From the NCBI GenBank assembly GCA_035048485.1, contig CM068590.1, forward strand, positions 7,632,329 through 7,696,328: a DNA stretch of 64,000 nt, given 5' to 3'. The notes beneath the pieces are model-generated. The model worked only from the letters and a program-made list of their open reading frames with translations, searched no databases and was not told the origin of the DNA. The translations under genes were made by a program, and so were the position numbers. Of the stretch, positions 32,405-46,400 are shown one piece after another (the stretch's first letter is position 1; each line of letters begins with the position of its first letter). The stretch comes from Pteria penguin (lineage: Eukaryota; Mollusca; Bivalvia; Pterioida; Pteriidae).

Positions 32405-33905
32405 GGTTAGCACTTTACGGATTTCTGTTACGTTATAGGTTAGGATTTCACAGCTTTCTGTAATATAACGGGTTAGGATTATAAAAGCTTTCTGTAATAT
32501 AACGGGTTAGGATTTCACAGCTTTCTGTAATATAACGGGTTAGGGGTTAGGATTTCACAGCTTTCTGTAATATAACGGGTTAGGATTTCACAGCTTTCTG
32601 TACCGTTATGGGTTAGGATTTCACAGCTTTCTGTAATATAACGGGTTAGGATTTCACATCTTTCTGTACCGTTATGGGTTAGGATTTTACAGCTTTCTAT
32701 AACATCATAAGTAAGGATTTTACAGGTTTCCATAACGTTACGGATTAGGCTTTTGCAGCTCTCTATTACGTTACGGGTTAGGATGTTACAGCTCTCTATT
32801 ACGTTACGGGTCAGGATTTTACAGTTTTCTATTACGTTACGGGTCAGGATTTTACAGTTTTCGATAACGTTACGGGTCAGGATGTTACAGCTCTCTATTA
32901 CATTATGGGTTAGGATTGTACAGCTTTCTGTGCCGTTACGAGTTAGGATTTTACAGTTTTCTATAACGTTATAAGTTAATATTTCACAGCTTTCTATACA
33001 GATATGGGTTAAGATTTCACAGCTTTCTGTACAGATATGGGTTAAGATTTCACAGCTTTCTGTACCGTTATGGGTTAGGATTTCACAGCTTTCTGTAATA
33101 TAACGGGTTAGGATTTTACAGCTGTTTATACCGTTATGGGTTAGGATTTTACAGCTTTCTATAACGTTATGTGTCAGTCATTGGGATTTTATAGATTTAT
33201 GTGTCGTTACGGGTAAGAAATTTATAGTTTTCTAAAATGTTATAACTTAGGATTTTACATCTTTCTGTACGCTTACGGGTTAGGATTTACAGCTTTCTAT
33301 ACCGTTATGAGTTAGGATTTTACACTTTTCTATACCGTTACTGATGAGGATTTTACACCTTTCTATTAAGCTACGGGTTAGGATTTTACAGCTTTCTATA
33401 CCGTTACGGGTTAGGATTTTACAGTCTTTAACGTTATCGATAAGGTTTTTACAGTTTTCTTTACCGTTTCTGGTTAGGATTTACAGCTTTCTGTGCCGTT
33501 ACGGGTTAGGATTTGAGAGTTTTCTATAACGTTATGAGTTAGGATTTTACAGCTTTCTTTGCCGTTACGGGTTAGGATTTCAGAGTTTTCTATACCGTTA
33601 CGGGTTAGGATTTTACAGTCTTTAACGTTATGGATAAGGTTTTTACAGTTTTCTATACCGTTACAGGATTTACACCTTTCTATTACGTTACAGGTTAGGA
33701 TTTTACAGTTTTCTATACCGTTATTGGTGAGGATTTTACACCTTTCTATTAAGTTACGGGTTAGGATTTCAGAGTTTTCTATAACGTTACGGGTTAGGAT
33801 TTCAGAATTTTCTATAACGTTACGGGTCAGGATTTCAGCGTTATGAGTTAGGATTTTACAGCTTTCTGTAACGTTATTGGTGAGGATTATACAGGTTTCT
33901 GTATT
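32405..33905. repeat. Minisatellite, unit about 32 bp, containing GGGTTAGG
   Basis: About 45 irregular copies of gttacgggttaggattttac followed by agctttctata. Units vary by point changes and short deletions. Most contain gggttagg, which overlaps the animal telomere motif, but there is no run of telomere hexamers. Long frames through it on both strands are repeat translations. Confidence 0.95.
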
Positions 33906-34486
33906 GTTTTCTAATTATAAAAGTCGCGTGCTATATGGCAATGTCTTTTTCCCTGATAATTATTGGAAACTATGATTTGTACCTTATATTGCAATGCAAA
34001 CTGTTACATTTGGAGTTTTACAAGGTATCCCTTCCTGTTTTCGAAAATTAAGATTTGGAAACTTTTATAATTATTATACAATGATTCTCTGATAAAAGTG
34101 ATTACTTATAGACTTATTTAAAAGTTAGTTCATCAAACTATCGATTCTGTCGTCACACTTCCGGCACTCCCGACTTGGATAAAATGCTTAACCCATAACG
34201 GAATGGAACGGAAGTGACAGGAAACACAAATAGCGATTGATTGAGTGCTTAAACGTATTACTTCATTAACTCTCCTTCATAAACGTAGTATGTACTGTGA
34301 ATGGGGAATCCCTTGGCAATAATCGTGACCGTTTGACATACATTGAATTTAAAGTTCCAGTGGTATGACCTAGTTCTTGCAAGAGATGATCAAATTAAGA
34401 TCTAGAGATGTGTTAAGTTTGCGTCTTAAATCTTCGGTTTTCTGAAATATTATAAATGTTGAAATAAATAAACTTAAGTTTCGGTA

Positions 34487-34607
<121 letters not shown>

Positions 34608-34734
34608 TTCAATATGGCATAATATTCAGAACTAAACAAGAGTCGCATTTCCATGTGCCTTGTGTGTACAGTTGCCGGTCAGCATCAGTGGGCAGAATGA
34701 TAATAAAACCTGCTGATGTGTTTATAGTATTACA

Positions 34735-35080
34735 GTATGTACATACAATGCTACAGTAGTGACATATTGTTTCACAGTAGTGACATGTTGTATCACAGGG
34801 ATGACATGGAGTGCTACAGTGGTGACATGAAATGCTACAGTAATGACATACAGTGCTACAGGGGTGACGTACTGCTATAGTCGTGACATGTAGTGCTGCA
34901 GTGGTGACATGTAGTGCTGCAGTGGTGACATGTTTCACAGTAGTGATATGTTGTATCAAAGGGATGACATGGAGTACTACAGTGGTGACATGTAGTGTTA
35001 AAGTGGTGACATGTAGTGCTACAGTGGTGATATGTGGTGTTACAATTGTGATATTTTGTGTTACAATTGTGACATGTTGC
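34735..35080. repeat. Minisatellite, unit 21 bp with deletions
   Basis: Repeats of gtgacatgtagtgctacagt. Because 21 is divisible by 3, both strands give open frames rich in Cys/His/Thr; no start signals or conserved gene structure support coding. Confidence 0.9.
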
Positions 35081-35364
35081 CTTTCCTGTAATTAAACATG
35101 TCAATGTAACCCTCCATTTCATTTTTGTGGTAGTTCATATAATCACTGTAATTTAACTTGACATTCCTGGTATTCTACATGAAATTACTGTAATTTACAT
35201 GTCATCACTTTAAACTACATGTTGGCATTGTAACACTACATGTCTTTTCTGAATGTTGTCATCTTGCAGTGACAAAGAAACATTGAATGAACAATACATG
35301 TTCTCTGGCTGCTCGTACCAAGAACGCTGTCCAAGTCGTGTTTTAGACTACTCTTACCACAAAT

Positions 35365-38300
35365 ACTGACTACGTAACTTGTCTATATGTTATCAAATTA
35401 CCACAGCAAACTGACTACGTAACTTATCTATATGTTGTCAAACTACCACAGCAAACTGACTACGTAACTTATCTATATGTTTTCATACTACCACAGAAAC
35501 TGACTACGTAACTTATCTACATGTTGTCAAACTACCACAGCAAACTGACTACGTAACTTATCTATATGTTGTCAAACTACCACAGCAAACTGACTACGTA
35601 ACTTATCTATATGTTGTCAAACTACCACAGCAAACTGACTACGTAACTTATCTATATGTTGTCAAACTACCACAGCAAACTGACTACGTAACTTATCTAT
35701 ATGTTGTTAAACTACCACAGAAACTGACTACGTAACTTATCTATATGTTGTCAAACTACCACAGCAAACTGACTACGTAACTTATCTATATGTTGTCAAA
35801 CTATCACAGAAACTGACTACGTAACTTATCTATATGTTGTCAAACTACCACAGCAAACTGACTACGTAACTTATCTATATGTTGTCAAACTACCACAGAA
35901 ACTGACTACGTAACTTATCTATATGTTGTCATACTACCACAGCAAACTGACTACGTAACTTATCTATATGTTGTCAAACTACCACAGCAAACTGACTACG
36001 TAACTTATCTATATGTTGTCATACTACTACAGCAAACTGACTACGTAACTTATCTATATGTTGTCATACTACCACAGCAAACTGACTACGTAACTTATCT
36101 ATATGTTGTCAAACTACCACAGCAAACTGACTACGTAACTTATCTATATGTTGTCATACTACCACAACAAACTGACTACGTAACTTATCTATATGTTGTC
36201 AAACTACCACAGCAAACTGACTACGTAACTTATCTATATGTTGTCAAACTACCACAGCAAACTGACTACGTAACTTATCTATATGTTGTCATACTACTAC
36301 AGCAAACTGACTACGTAACTTATCTATATGTTGTCAAACTACCACAGCAAACTGACTACGTAACTTATCTATATGTTGTCAAACTACCACAGAAACTGAC
36401 TACGTAACTTATCTATATGTTGTCAAACTACCACAGCAAACTGACTACGTAACTTATCTATATGTTGTCATACTACCACAGAAACTGACTACGTAACTTA
36501 TCTATATGTTGTCAAACTACCACAGAAACTGACTACGTAACTTATCTATATGTTGTCAAACTACCGCAGCAAACTGACTCCGTAACTTATCTATATGTTG
36601 TCAAACTACCACAGCAAACTGACTACGTAACTTATCTATATGTTGTCATACTACCACAGCAAACTGACTACGTAACTTATCTATATGTTGTCAAACTACC
36701 ACAGCAAACTGACTACGTAACTTATCTATATGTTGTCAAACTACCACAGCAAACTGACTACGTAACTTATCTATATGTTGTCAAACTACCACAGCAAACT
36801 GACTACGTAACTTATCTATATGTTGTCAAACTACCACAGAAACTGACTACGTAACTTATCTATATGTTGTCAAACTACCACAGCAAACTGACTACGTAAC
36901 TTATCTATATGTTGTCAAACTATCACAGAAACTGACTACGTAACTTATCTATATGTTGTCTAACTACCACAGCAAACTGACTACGTAACTTATCTATATG
37001 TTGTCAAACTATCACAGAAACTGACTACGTAACTTATCTATATGTTGTCAAACTACCGCAGCAAACTGACTACGTAACTTCTCTATATGTTGTCAAACTA
37101 CCACAGAAACTGACTACGTAACTTATCTATATGTTGTCATACTACCACAGCAAACTGACTACGTAACTTATCTATATGTTGTCAAACTACCACAGCAAAC
37201 TGACTACGTAACTTATCTATATGTTGTCATACTACTACAGCAAACTGACTACGTAACTTATCTATATGTTGTCATACTACCACAGAAACTGACTACGTAA
37301 CTTATCTATATGTTGTCAAACTACCACAGAAACTGACTACGTAACTTATCTATATGTTGTCAAACTACCGCAGCAAACTGACTCCGTAACTTATCTATAT
37401 GTTGTCAAACTACCACAGCAAACTGACTACGTAACTTATCTATATGTTGTCATACTACCACAGCAAACTGACTACGTAACTTATCTATATGTTGTCAAAC
37501 TACCACAGCAAACTGACTACGTAACTTATCTATATGTTGTCAAACTACCACAGCAAACTGACTACGTAACTTATCTATATGTTGTCATACTACTACAGCA
37601 AACTGACTACGTAACTTATCTATATGTTGTCAAACTACCACAGCAAACTGACTACGTAACTTATCTATATGTTGTCAAACTACCACAGAAATTGACTACG
37701 TAACTTATCTATATGTTGTCAAACTACCACAGCAAACTGACTACGTAACTTATCTATATGTTGTCAAACTACCACAGCAAACTGACTACGTAACTTATCT
37801 ATATGTTGTCATACTACCACAGAAACTGACTACGTAACTTATCTATATGTTGTCAAACTACCACAGCAAACTGACTACGTAACTTATCTATATGTTGTCA
37901 AACTACCACAGAAACTGACTACGTAACTTATCTATATGTTGTCAAACTACCACAGCAAACTGACTACGTAACTTATCTATATGTTGTCAAACTACCACAG
38001 AAACTGACTACGTAACTTATCTATATGTTGTCAAACTACCACAGCAAACTGACTACGTAACTTATCTATATGTTGTCATACTACCACAGCAAACTGACTA
38101 CGTAACTTATCTATATGTTGTCAAACTACCACAGCAAACTGACTCCGTAACTTATCTATATGTTGTCATACTACCACAGCAAACTGACTACGTAACTTAT
38201 CTATATGTTGTCATACTACCACAGAAACTGACTACGTAACTTATATATATGTTGTCAAACTACCACAGAAACTGACTACGTAACTTATCTATATGTTGTC

Positions 38301-40140
38301 AAACTACCGCAGCAAACTGACTCCGTAACTTATCTATATGTTGTCATTCTACCACAGCAAACTGACTACGTAACTTATCTATATGTTGTCAAACTACCAC
38401 AGAAACTGACTACGTAACTTATCTATATGTTGTCAAACTACCACAGCAAACTGACTACGTAACTTATCTATATGTTGTCAAACTACCACAGAAACTGACT
38501 ACGTAACTTATCTATATGTTGTCAAACTACCACAGCAAACTGACTACGTAACTTATCTATATGTTGTCAAACTACCACAGAAACTGACTACGTAACTTAT
38601 CTATATGTTGTCAAACTACCACAGCAAACTGACTACGTAACTTATCTATATGTTGTCATACTACTACAGCAAACTGACTACGTAACTTATCTATATGTTG
38701 TCATACTACCACAGAAACTGACTACGTAACTTATCTATATGTTGTCAAACTACCACAGAAACTGACTACGTAACTTATCTATATGTTGTCAAACTACCGC
38801 AGCAAACTGACTCCGTAACTTATCTATATGTTGTCAAACTACCACAGCAAACTGACTACGTAACTTATCTATATGTTGTCATACTACCACAGCAAACTGA
38901 CTACGTAACTTATCTATATGTTGTCAAACTACCACAGCAAACTGACTACGTAACTTATCTATATGGCAAACTGACTACGTAACTTATCTATTATGTTGTC
39001 AAACTACCACAGCAAACTGACTACGTAACTTATCTATATGTTGTCATACTACTACAGCAAACTGACTACGTAACTTATCTATATGTTGTCAAACTACCAC
39101 AGCAAACTGACTACGTAACTTATCTATATGTTGTCAAACTACCACAGAAACTGACTACGTAACTTATCTATATGTTGTCAAACTACCACAGCAAACTGAC
39201 TACGTAACTTATCTATATGTTGTCAAACTACCACAGCAAACTGACTACGTAACTTATCTATATGTTGTCATACTACCACAGAAACTGACTACGTAACTTA
39301 TCTATATGTTGTCAAACTACCACAGCAAACTGACTACGTAACTTATCTATATGTTGTCAAACTACCACAGAAACTGACTACGTAACTTATCTATATGTTG
39401 TCAAACTACCACAGCAAACTGACTACGTAACTTATCTATATGTTGTCATACTACCACAGCAAACTGACTACGTAACTTATCTATATGTTGTCAAACTACC
39501 GCAGCAAACTGACTACGTAACTAATCTATATGTTGTCATACTACCACAGCAAACTGACTACGTAACTTATCTATATGTTGTCATACTACCACAGAAACTG
39601 ACTACGTAACTTATATATATATGTTGTCAAACTACCACAGAAACTGACTACGTAACTTATCTATATGTTGTCAAACTACCGCAGCAAACTGACTCCGTAA
39701 CTTATCTATATGTTGTCAAACTACCACAGAAACTGACTACGTAACTTATCTATATGTTGTCAAACTACCACAGCAAACTGACTACGTAACTTATCTATAT
39801 GTTGTCATACTACCACAGAAACTGACTACGTAACTTATATATATGTTGTCAAACTACCACAGAAACTGACTACGTAACTTATCTATATGTTGTCAAACTA
39901 CCACAGAAACTGACTACGTAACTTATCTATATGTTGTCAAACTACCACAGCAAACTGACTACGTAACTTATCTATATGTTGTCAAACTACCACAGCAAAC
40001 TGACTACGTAACTTATCTATATGTTGTCATACTACCACAGCAAACTGACTACGTAACTTATCTATATGTTGTCAAACTACCACAGTAAGCTGACTACGCA
40101 ACTTATCTATATGTTATCATACAACCACAGCAAACTGACT
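35365..40140. repeat. Satellite array, 45/43-bp units, about 4.8 kb
   Basis: Roughly 105-110 head-to-tail copies of a unit containing ctgactacgtaacttatcta and tgttgtcaaactaccacag. Two length classes alternate: cagcaaactg (45 bp) and cagaaactg (43 bp). Sub-variants (atac versus aaac, ccgcag with gactccgtaac) recur in blocks, indicating higher-order units. One copy is cut short at 38956-38975. Each unit carries a TACGTA palindrome. No open frame survives because each unit contains stops. Confidence 0.98.
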
Positions 40141-40184
40141 TCGTCAATTTATCAAGCTGCTCCTATGACTTTTTTCTGTTTTAG

Positions 40185-41846
40185 CACGTTGACCATGCCA
40201 TGTCATCAGACTGCTTTATATTAGCTGATTATGCCATGTCGTCAGACTGCTTTATATTGACTATACCATGTCGTCAGACTGCTTTATATCAGCATAATGA
40301 TTATGCTATGTCCTCAGACTGCTTTATATTGACTATACCATGTCGCCAGACTGCTTTATATAAGCACACTGACTATGTCATGTCGTCAGACTGCTTTATA
40401 TTAGCACATTGACTATGCCATGTCGTCAGACTGCTTTATATTAGCTCATTGAGTATTCCATGTCGTCAGACTGCTTACTTTTAGCATATTGATTATGCCA
40501 TGTCGTCAGACTGCTTTATATTGCTTTATATTAGCACATTGACTATGCCATGTCGTCAGACTGCTTTATATTAGCACATTGACCAAGCCATGTCGTCAGA
40601 CTGCTTTATATTAGCACACTGACTATATGATGTCGTCATACTGCTTTATATTAGCATAATGATTATGTCATGTCGTCAGACTGCTTTATATTAGCACATT
40701 GACTATGCCATGTCGTCAGACTGCTTTATATTAGCACATTGATTATGCCATGTCGTCAGACTACTTTATATTAGCACACTGACTATGCCATGACGTCAGA
40801 CTGCTTTATATTAGCACATTGACTATGCCATGTCGTCAGACTGCTTTATATTAGCACATTGACTATGCCATGTCGTCAGACTGCTTTATATTAGCACACT
40901 GACTATGCCATGACGTCAGACTGCTTTATATTAGCACATTGACTATGCCATGTCGTCAGACTGCTTTATATTAGCACATTGACTATGCCATGTCGTCAGA
41001 CTGCTTTATATTAGCACATTGACTATGCCATGTCGTCAGACTGCTTTATATTAGCATATTGACTATGCCATGTTCTCAGACTGCTTTATATTAGCACATT
41101 GACTATGCCATGTCGTCAGACTGCTTTATAATAGCACACTGACTATGCCATGACGTCAGACTGCTTTATATTAGCACATTGACTATGCAATGTTGTCAGA
41201 CTGCTTTATATTAGCACACTGACTATGCCATGTCGTCAGACTGCTTTATATTAGCACATTGACTATGCCATGTCAGACTGCTTTATATTAGCACACTGAC
41301 TATGCCATGTCGTCAGACTGCTTTATATTAGCACATTGACTATGCCATGTCGTCAGACTGCTTTACATTAGCACACTGACCATGCCATGACGTCAGACTG
41401 CTTTATATTAGCACATTGACTATGCCATGTCGTCAGACTGCTTTATATTAGCACATTGACTATGCCATGTCGTCAGGCTGCTTTATATTAGCACATTGAC
41501 TATGCCATGGCGTCAGACTGCTTTATATTAGCACATTGAATATGCCATGTCGTCAGACTGCTTTATATTAGCACATTGACTATGCCATGTCGTCAGACTG
41601 CTTTATATTAGCACATTGACTATGCCATGTCGTCAGACTGCTTTATATTGCTTTATATTGGCACATTGACTATGCCATGTCGTCAGACTGCTTTATATTA
41701 GCACATTGACTATGCCATGTCGTCAGACTGCTTTATACAAGCACACTGACTATGCCATGTCGTCAGACTGCTTTATATTAGCACATTGACTATGCCATGT
41801 CGTCAGACTGCTTTATATTAGCACATTGACTATATCATAATTGTCA
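40185..41846. repeat. Satellite array, 40-bp units
   Basis: About 41 copies of gactatgccatgtcgtcaga followed by ctgctttatattagcacatt. The first units (40200-40400) are more irregular. The array follows the 45-bp satellite with only about 50 bp between them. It resumes after a SINE insertion at 42129-42215. Confidence 0.97.
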
Positions 41847-42138
41847 GACCACTTTTTAGCCGGCGTGGCCTAGTGGTATCGCGTCGGACTCCTGATCGGG
41901 AGGCCGTGGTTCGAGTCCCGCTCTGGTCATGCCGGTGTCATGTCTTTCGGATGAGACAGTAAAAACCTAGGCCCCGTGTCGTGGTATGTATGGCACGTTA
42001 AAGATCCCTCACTGCTTCGGGTGGGACCATTGCAAAGGTCAAAATTTGTATGCCCCGCATCAGGCAGATGCCGTCACCATATACGTGAAATATTCGTGGT
42101 GTGACGTAAAACAAAAATCAATCAATCCGACCACTTTT
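41847..42138 (+). mobile_element. tRNA-derived SINE (family 2) inserted in the 40-bp satellite
   Basis: The body is 41857-42128, 272 bp. The head has A-box gcgtggcctagtggtatcgc and B-box ggttcgagtcc. The body includes gatccctcactgcttcgg and gcagatgccgtcaccatata, with a short aatcaatcaat tail. The duplication gaccactttt (41847-41856 and 42129-42138) derives from a satellite unit. Near-identical to 61839-62110, so both are young. Confidence 0.95.
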
Positions 42139-42225
42139 ATTTTTAGCACATTGAATATGCCATATTGTCAAACTGCTTTTATTTCAGCACATTGACTATG
42201 CTATATTGTCAGACTACTTTTACTT
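42139..42225. repeat. Distal remnant of the 40-bp satellite
   Basis: Two diverged units (ttagcacattgaatatgcca, then cacattgactatgctat) continue beyond the SINE, so the array once extended across this point. Confidence 0.85.
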
Positions 42226-44467
42226 GTATTACACGTATGTATTACACACGTGTAGCAATTCGAAATGTGTGTTTAATATCCTGTATCGTTTTGATTATTT
42301 TCAATCGAAAGCGGTAATGCGACTATGCCCGAATGAAGAATTGTCTGGATAAGTTTCATGTTGTTTATTGCTATTTGCTATCTGCAAGCAAAAGATATAA
42401 AATGAAATAATTGTCTATCTTATCAGGCTCAAAATGCACCTTTAAAAGAAAATTATTGAGTTTTAATAATTATAATTATTGTTAGCGTTTGCAGTTAATG
42501 AGAAAGCGCGTATTGTATTATTAGGGTAAGATATATACGTATTGAGGAGTCAAGTAAAAATTGTTTGCATTGCCAATGTATCAAACATCGGAGAAGGAAC
42601 TCCACTCTACTGTGTTCCTGTGTCGGTGATTGTATCTTCAATGTTAACTTAATCAGTACAACTGATGAATGCTCCGAGAACTGCACAAAACCAATGGCTG
42701 ATTTCATGATCCGCTAGTAAACTCTTACATGCAATACTCTGAGATTTATTTGAGAATATAAAAACTTGGTGTTGCATGCTCTTTTATCGTAAGTATGGAT
42801 ATTCGCTGGTGAAAATTTGCCAATCTATATTCTTTAATCTTTTCAGCATTGTCTTAAAGCCAAAGAGTTGGAAAGTCTCGTCACGTGACATACGAGAATT
42901 CTCTAGAAAAACTGATACCGGGCATTTCTGTTAATTATTTTGATATACGAACGAGGTCTTTGTCCGGAGATGCTTAGATATATAGATATGATTTCGTGGA
43001 AATAAATAATGAGCCACGGCCATCTGCGTCAAAATTTAGATGAGATGCACACGAAATTCGAATTACCTGTATGGTGATTGACCGGTGTGCATGTCAAAAC
43101 ACTTTAAGAGGCGTAAAAATGATTCATGCTTGTTAAATAAATTACTTAACAAGTTAACATTTGGTAATTTAATGAGTTTAAAATCAAAATAAACTCATTC
43201 AAATGAAATCTTATACCGGAGCGATCAAGCTTTTTTTGTGCCCAGAAATAGTAAAATTGACTGAATGAAGAACCATGACGGGATTCCGCGCTTAGCCTAT
43301 TCCGTGTGAAAATGTGTGAAGTAAGATCGAATTCTGATAAACGGTTTAGGAGATGATTTCGGACGGACGGACAAAGAGACTGACGGAGGTACAGACAGAC
43401 GGACAAACACTGACTATAAGCTCCCACTAAAACTTTTATGAAACAGAAAAAAGAACATTTTATGTACGCCTGAAAGGAGGATTAATGGTATCTAACTGGG
43501 TACCCACTTAGAATCAGCACCCATGTTAGAAAGTTATTAATGCTTTAACTACATATTGTATCCACATGTCTGTCTTTGTACTGAATGCAATATCAGCTGT
43601 AACTTTTTAGGGATTTGTATTTCTCAAGTTTTGTCCATCAGGATGTGTGAAAATATCAGTCGATATAAATTACTTATAGACCTATAAAACATGTGTTTTC
43701 ATGCCCCGATTCAGAATGCCTGCTATACACGAGAGCTTTTCTTTGCGGGACGGAAATAAATCCGAAAGAAAAAAGATAACGGTGTGTTCTGTAGCTTATA
43801 AAACGGAAGTTTTCAAAATTCTCTCTGCCAAACTTAATTCTTTGAGTAGAAATTAAATTTATGTATAAAACTTATGTTTGTATATTTGAAGTATAAAATA
43901 CAGCTTATAATACTGTGATTGTCCCGAGATCACTGTTGATCACGATACGTCTGTATTCTCAGTCCATTTGGGCAATTTCTTTGCTTTCGAATAAAAAGTT
44001 GAACAGAAACGAAATCGAGGATAAGAATGATATTTCATGAGCGTAATAATGTAAATATGTATTGTAAACATTTTTAACAAATACATTAAACATAGGGACC
44101 TGGCAATAAGACAAATGTCTGTGAACTGTCTTGTAATTGTAAAGTTTCATCATACTGGAAAATACAGCGTTTAAAGACATGTCAGATATTTTCAGCGAAA
44201 ACAAGATGTGTTAAGCCGCAAGTAATGGCCCTATATGAATGATAGGGCCACAATTCCTTACGTTGCGTAAACTTGCAATTTTGATAAACGGAATGGCCGG
44301 CACGATTCTACGTATTTCAGCATCAAATTGAGCATACATCTGATATATATAAACATTAAGCAAACTATCGGCAATGATAACTTTCTCCCGATCTGTCGTC
44401 TGAAGGCTGCACACACATTTTTTATCTACCTGTGTCAAATTTCCCGGTTTGTTTACACGTAATCTGA
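42226..44467. other. Non-coding, nothing recognised; GGACGGAC-type tail at about 43353-43410
   Basis: No gene supported. The ggacggacggacaaagagac stretch resembles the repeat tails near 31090 and 62205. Confidence 0.4.
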
Positions 44468-44546
44468 ATCATCCACATGTTTGATTCTGCTACCGAGATG
44501 CATTACGCAAAAGTGTGGATGATTGCAAACCCCGTCGGGGGTTTGC
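44468..44546. repeat. Dispersed repeat family B, copy 2, with hairpins
   Basis: Matches 27386-27435. Here it lies between inverted arms aatcatccaca (about 44467) and tgtggatgatt (44514-44524). A perfect small hairpin gcaaacccc-gtc-gggggtttgc follows at 44525-44546. Confidence 0.6.
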
Positions 44547-45623
44547 ATATTACGTTGATGTCTAATCTGGAAATGCGCATGTGCGACATGATTATGCTGC
44601 ATGCTGGGAAAACATAGCCTCCAAAAAGTAGTTGCTTTACTTTACGAGGTCAGACAGTATAAGTTTTAAATTGTCCATGCCATCGATATTTCTAATGCGC
44701 TTAAATGGAAAAGGAATGAAGAAGAATACCCTTGCTTTCAAAGGCAATGCTCATTACTAAATCAATGTTACAGTTAAGCGTTCCAAACGAATAGTATTTA
44801 CCGAACTTTCAAACGCAGAGAGGAGTATATGAGGATATAGATTTTAATAGGATAGACATTATGACTTGGGGGTGATTTTCTTTAGTGAATGTATATAAAT
44901 GATAGATAAATGTTACATGCAATGTATTCTAAAAATAAAAAATACTTTAAAATACTTATTTCTAGATAAATTAGTGGATGCCACATAAATATGTATAAAT
45001 TTGAAGGACATTCATATTTTGGAAATCAACATTCGTGTAACCTTTCCCACGGCAGCAGTGGAATAATCCAACAGAATTTTCCCGCGTAATACTAATTAGA
45101 TGTTCGTACCTTTTGGCGTATGTACATTATCTGGCTATAGAAAATCTCGAAAAGTTTCGAGTAAATGAAGGCGGAGTATCAAGGATTTCTAGCAGTTTAA
45201 TTGGTGGAGCAATTACTGCGCAGTTTGTAACATTCTTTGTACTTATGCAAACTTCCCCAGCGATTATTTGGGCACAAGAGGCCTCGACGGGGAGTTCGTG
45301 TTCTTTAGGTGTTGAAGTTGGTGGAGCAAGTACTGCGTAGTTCGTATGTTTTCTTCCATGTCTAACTGTACGAAATGTCTAAACGGTGACATCCCGACGA
45401 ATATGGTCAGCTTTTCCAACCCAAGTCTCAACATACATAAACATTAGAAAGGAGGTATTAACAATTATTTAGACAACAACCTAGCTAACATCATACAAAA
45501 GGGTCTTCATTTTAAACTGACCCACAAGTACCATTTTCCTCGCAATTAAAAATGCTACAGGGTTTGCATTCTAAGCTTTTTTAAAAGCTAAGCTTGTTCA
45601 GATTACATATAAACAAATATGTG

Positions 45624-45624
<1 letters not shown>
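44547..45624. other. Non-coding, nothing recognised
   Basis: A 75-codon plus-strand frame at 45113-45340 has no recognisable domain and contains an imprecise internal repeat (ggtggagcaattactgcg / ggtggagcaagtactgcg). Confidence 0.35.

Positions 45625-45709
<85 letters not shown>
45625..45709. repeat. (TA)n microsatellite, 85 bp
   Basis: About 42 uninterrupted TA dinucleotides; self-complementary. Confidence 0.98.
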
Positions 45710-45712
<3 letters not shown>

Positions 45713-46009
45713 TGTCGTTTAGTGTCCATATATTATTAATTTGGTGTACGTGTGTTTATCGTTTAGGGTCCATATGTTCGTGGTTTGTTGTACTTACGTT
45801 AATCTTTTAGTTTATAATTGGTGTCATAAATTTGTGTCATGTGCTGTGCACTTTTCCTTTCTCATGTGGTAGCTTTTTCATTGACACTGTACATATATAA
45901 TATATTCCTTTCTTAGTAAATCACTTTTTATCTCATATGACCATCATGATGGCTATTTTCACTCTCTTTAACATTGTTTCCTCCCTATTTGTATCAATTA
46001 TGGATAGCA

Positions 46010-46400
46010 ATGATTAATGATGGTTTATCATGATATAGTAATGGCTTATCATGATATAGTAATAGTGTTCCATGATATAACTACAGCTTATTATGATATA
46101 ACAATGGCTAATCATGATACACCAATGGCTAATCATGATACAACAATGGCTAATCGTGATACAACAACAGCTTATTATGATATAACAATGGCTAATCATG
46201 ATACAACAATAGCTAATCATGATACAAAATGGCTAATCATGATACAACAACAGCTTTTCATGATATAACAATGGCTAATCATGATACAACAATGGCTAAT
46301 CATGATACAAAATGGCTAATCATGATACAACAACAGCTTTTCATGATATAACAATGGCTAATCATGATACAACAATGGTTTATTGTGATATGATTATGAT
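46010..46400. repeat. Minisatellite, unit 21 bp
   Basis: About 18 copies of aatggctaatcatgatacaa plus c, with alternates such as cttattatgatataac. The 21-bp unit keeps frames open on both strands; these are not genes. Confidence 0.95.

Noticed and set aside
32405..33905. Interstitial telomere tract
   Set aside because: The GGGTTAGG octamer is embedded in a 32-bp unit; no consecutive hexamers occur.
34609..35122. Cys/His-rich protein frames on the minus strand
   Set aside because: They translate the 21-bp minisatellite; the Cys-His pattern is not zinc-finger spacing.
41857..41935. Functional tRNA gene
   Set aside because: A and B boxes are present, but the segment continues into a conserved SINE body, and the whole 272 bp is flanked by a target duplication. 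The same holds for 19887-20060, 29871-30106, 55113-55283 and 61839-62110.
35365..42225. CRISPR-like regular repeats
   Set aside because: Units are contiguous with no unique spacers, there are no cas genes, and the context is eukaryotic; these are satellites.
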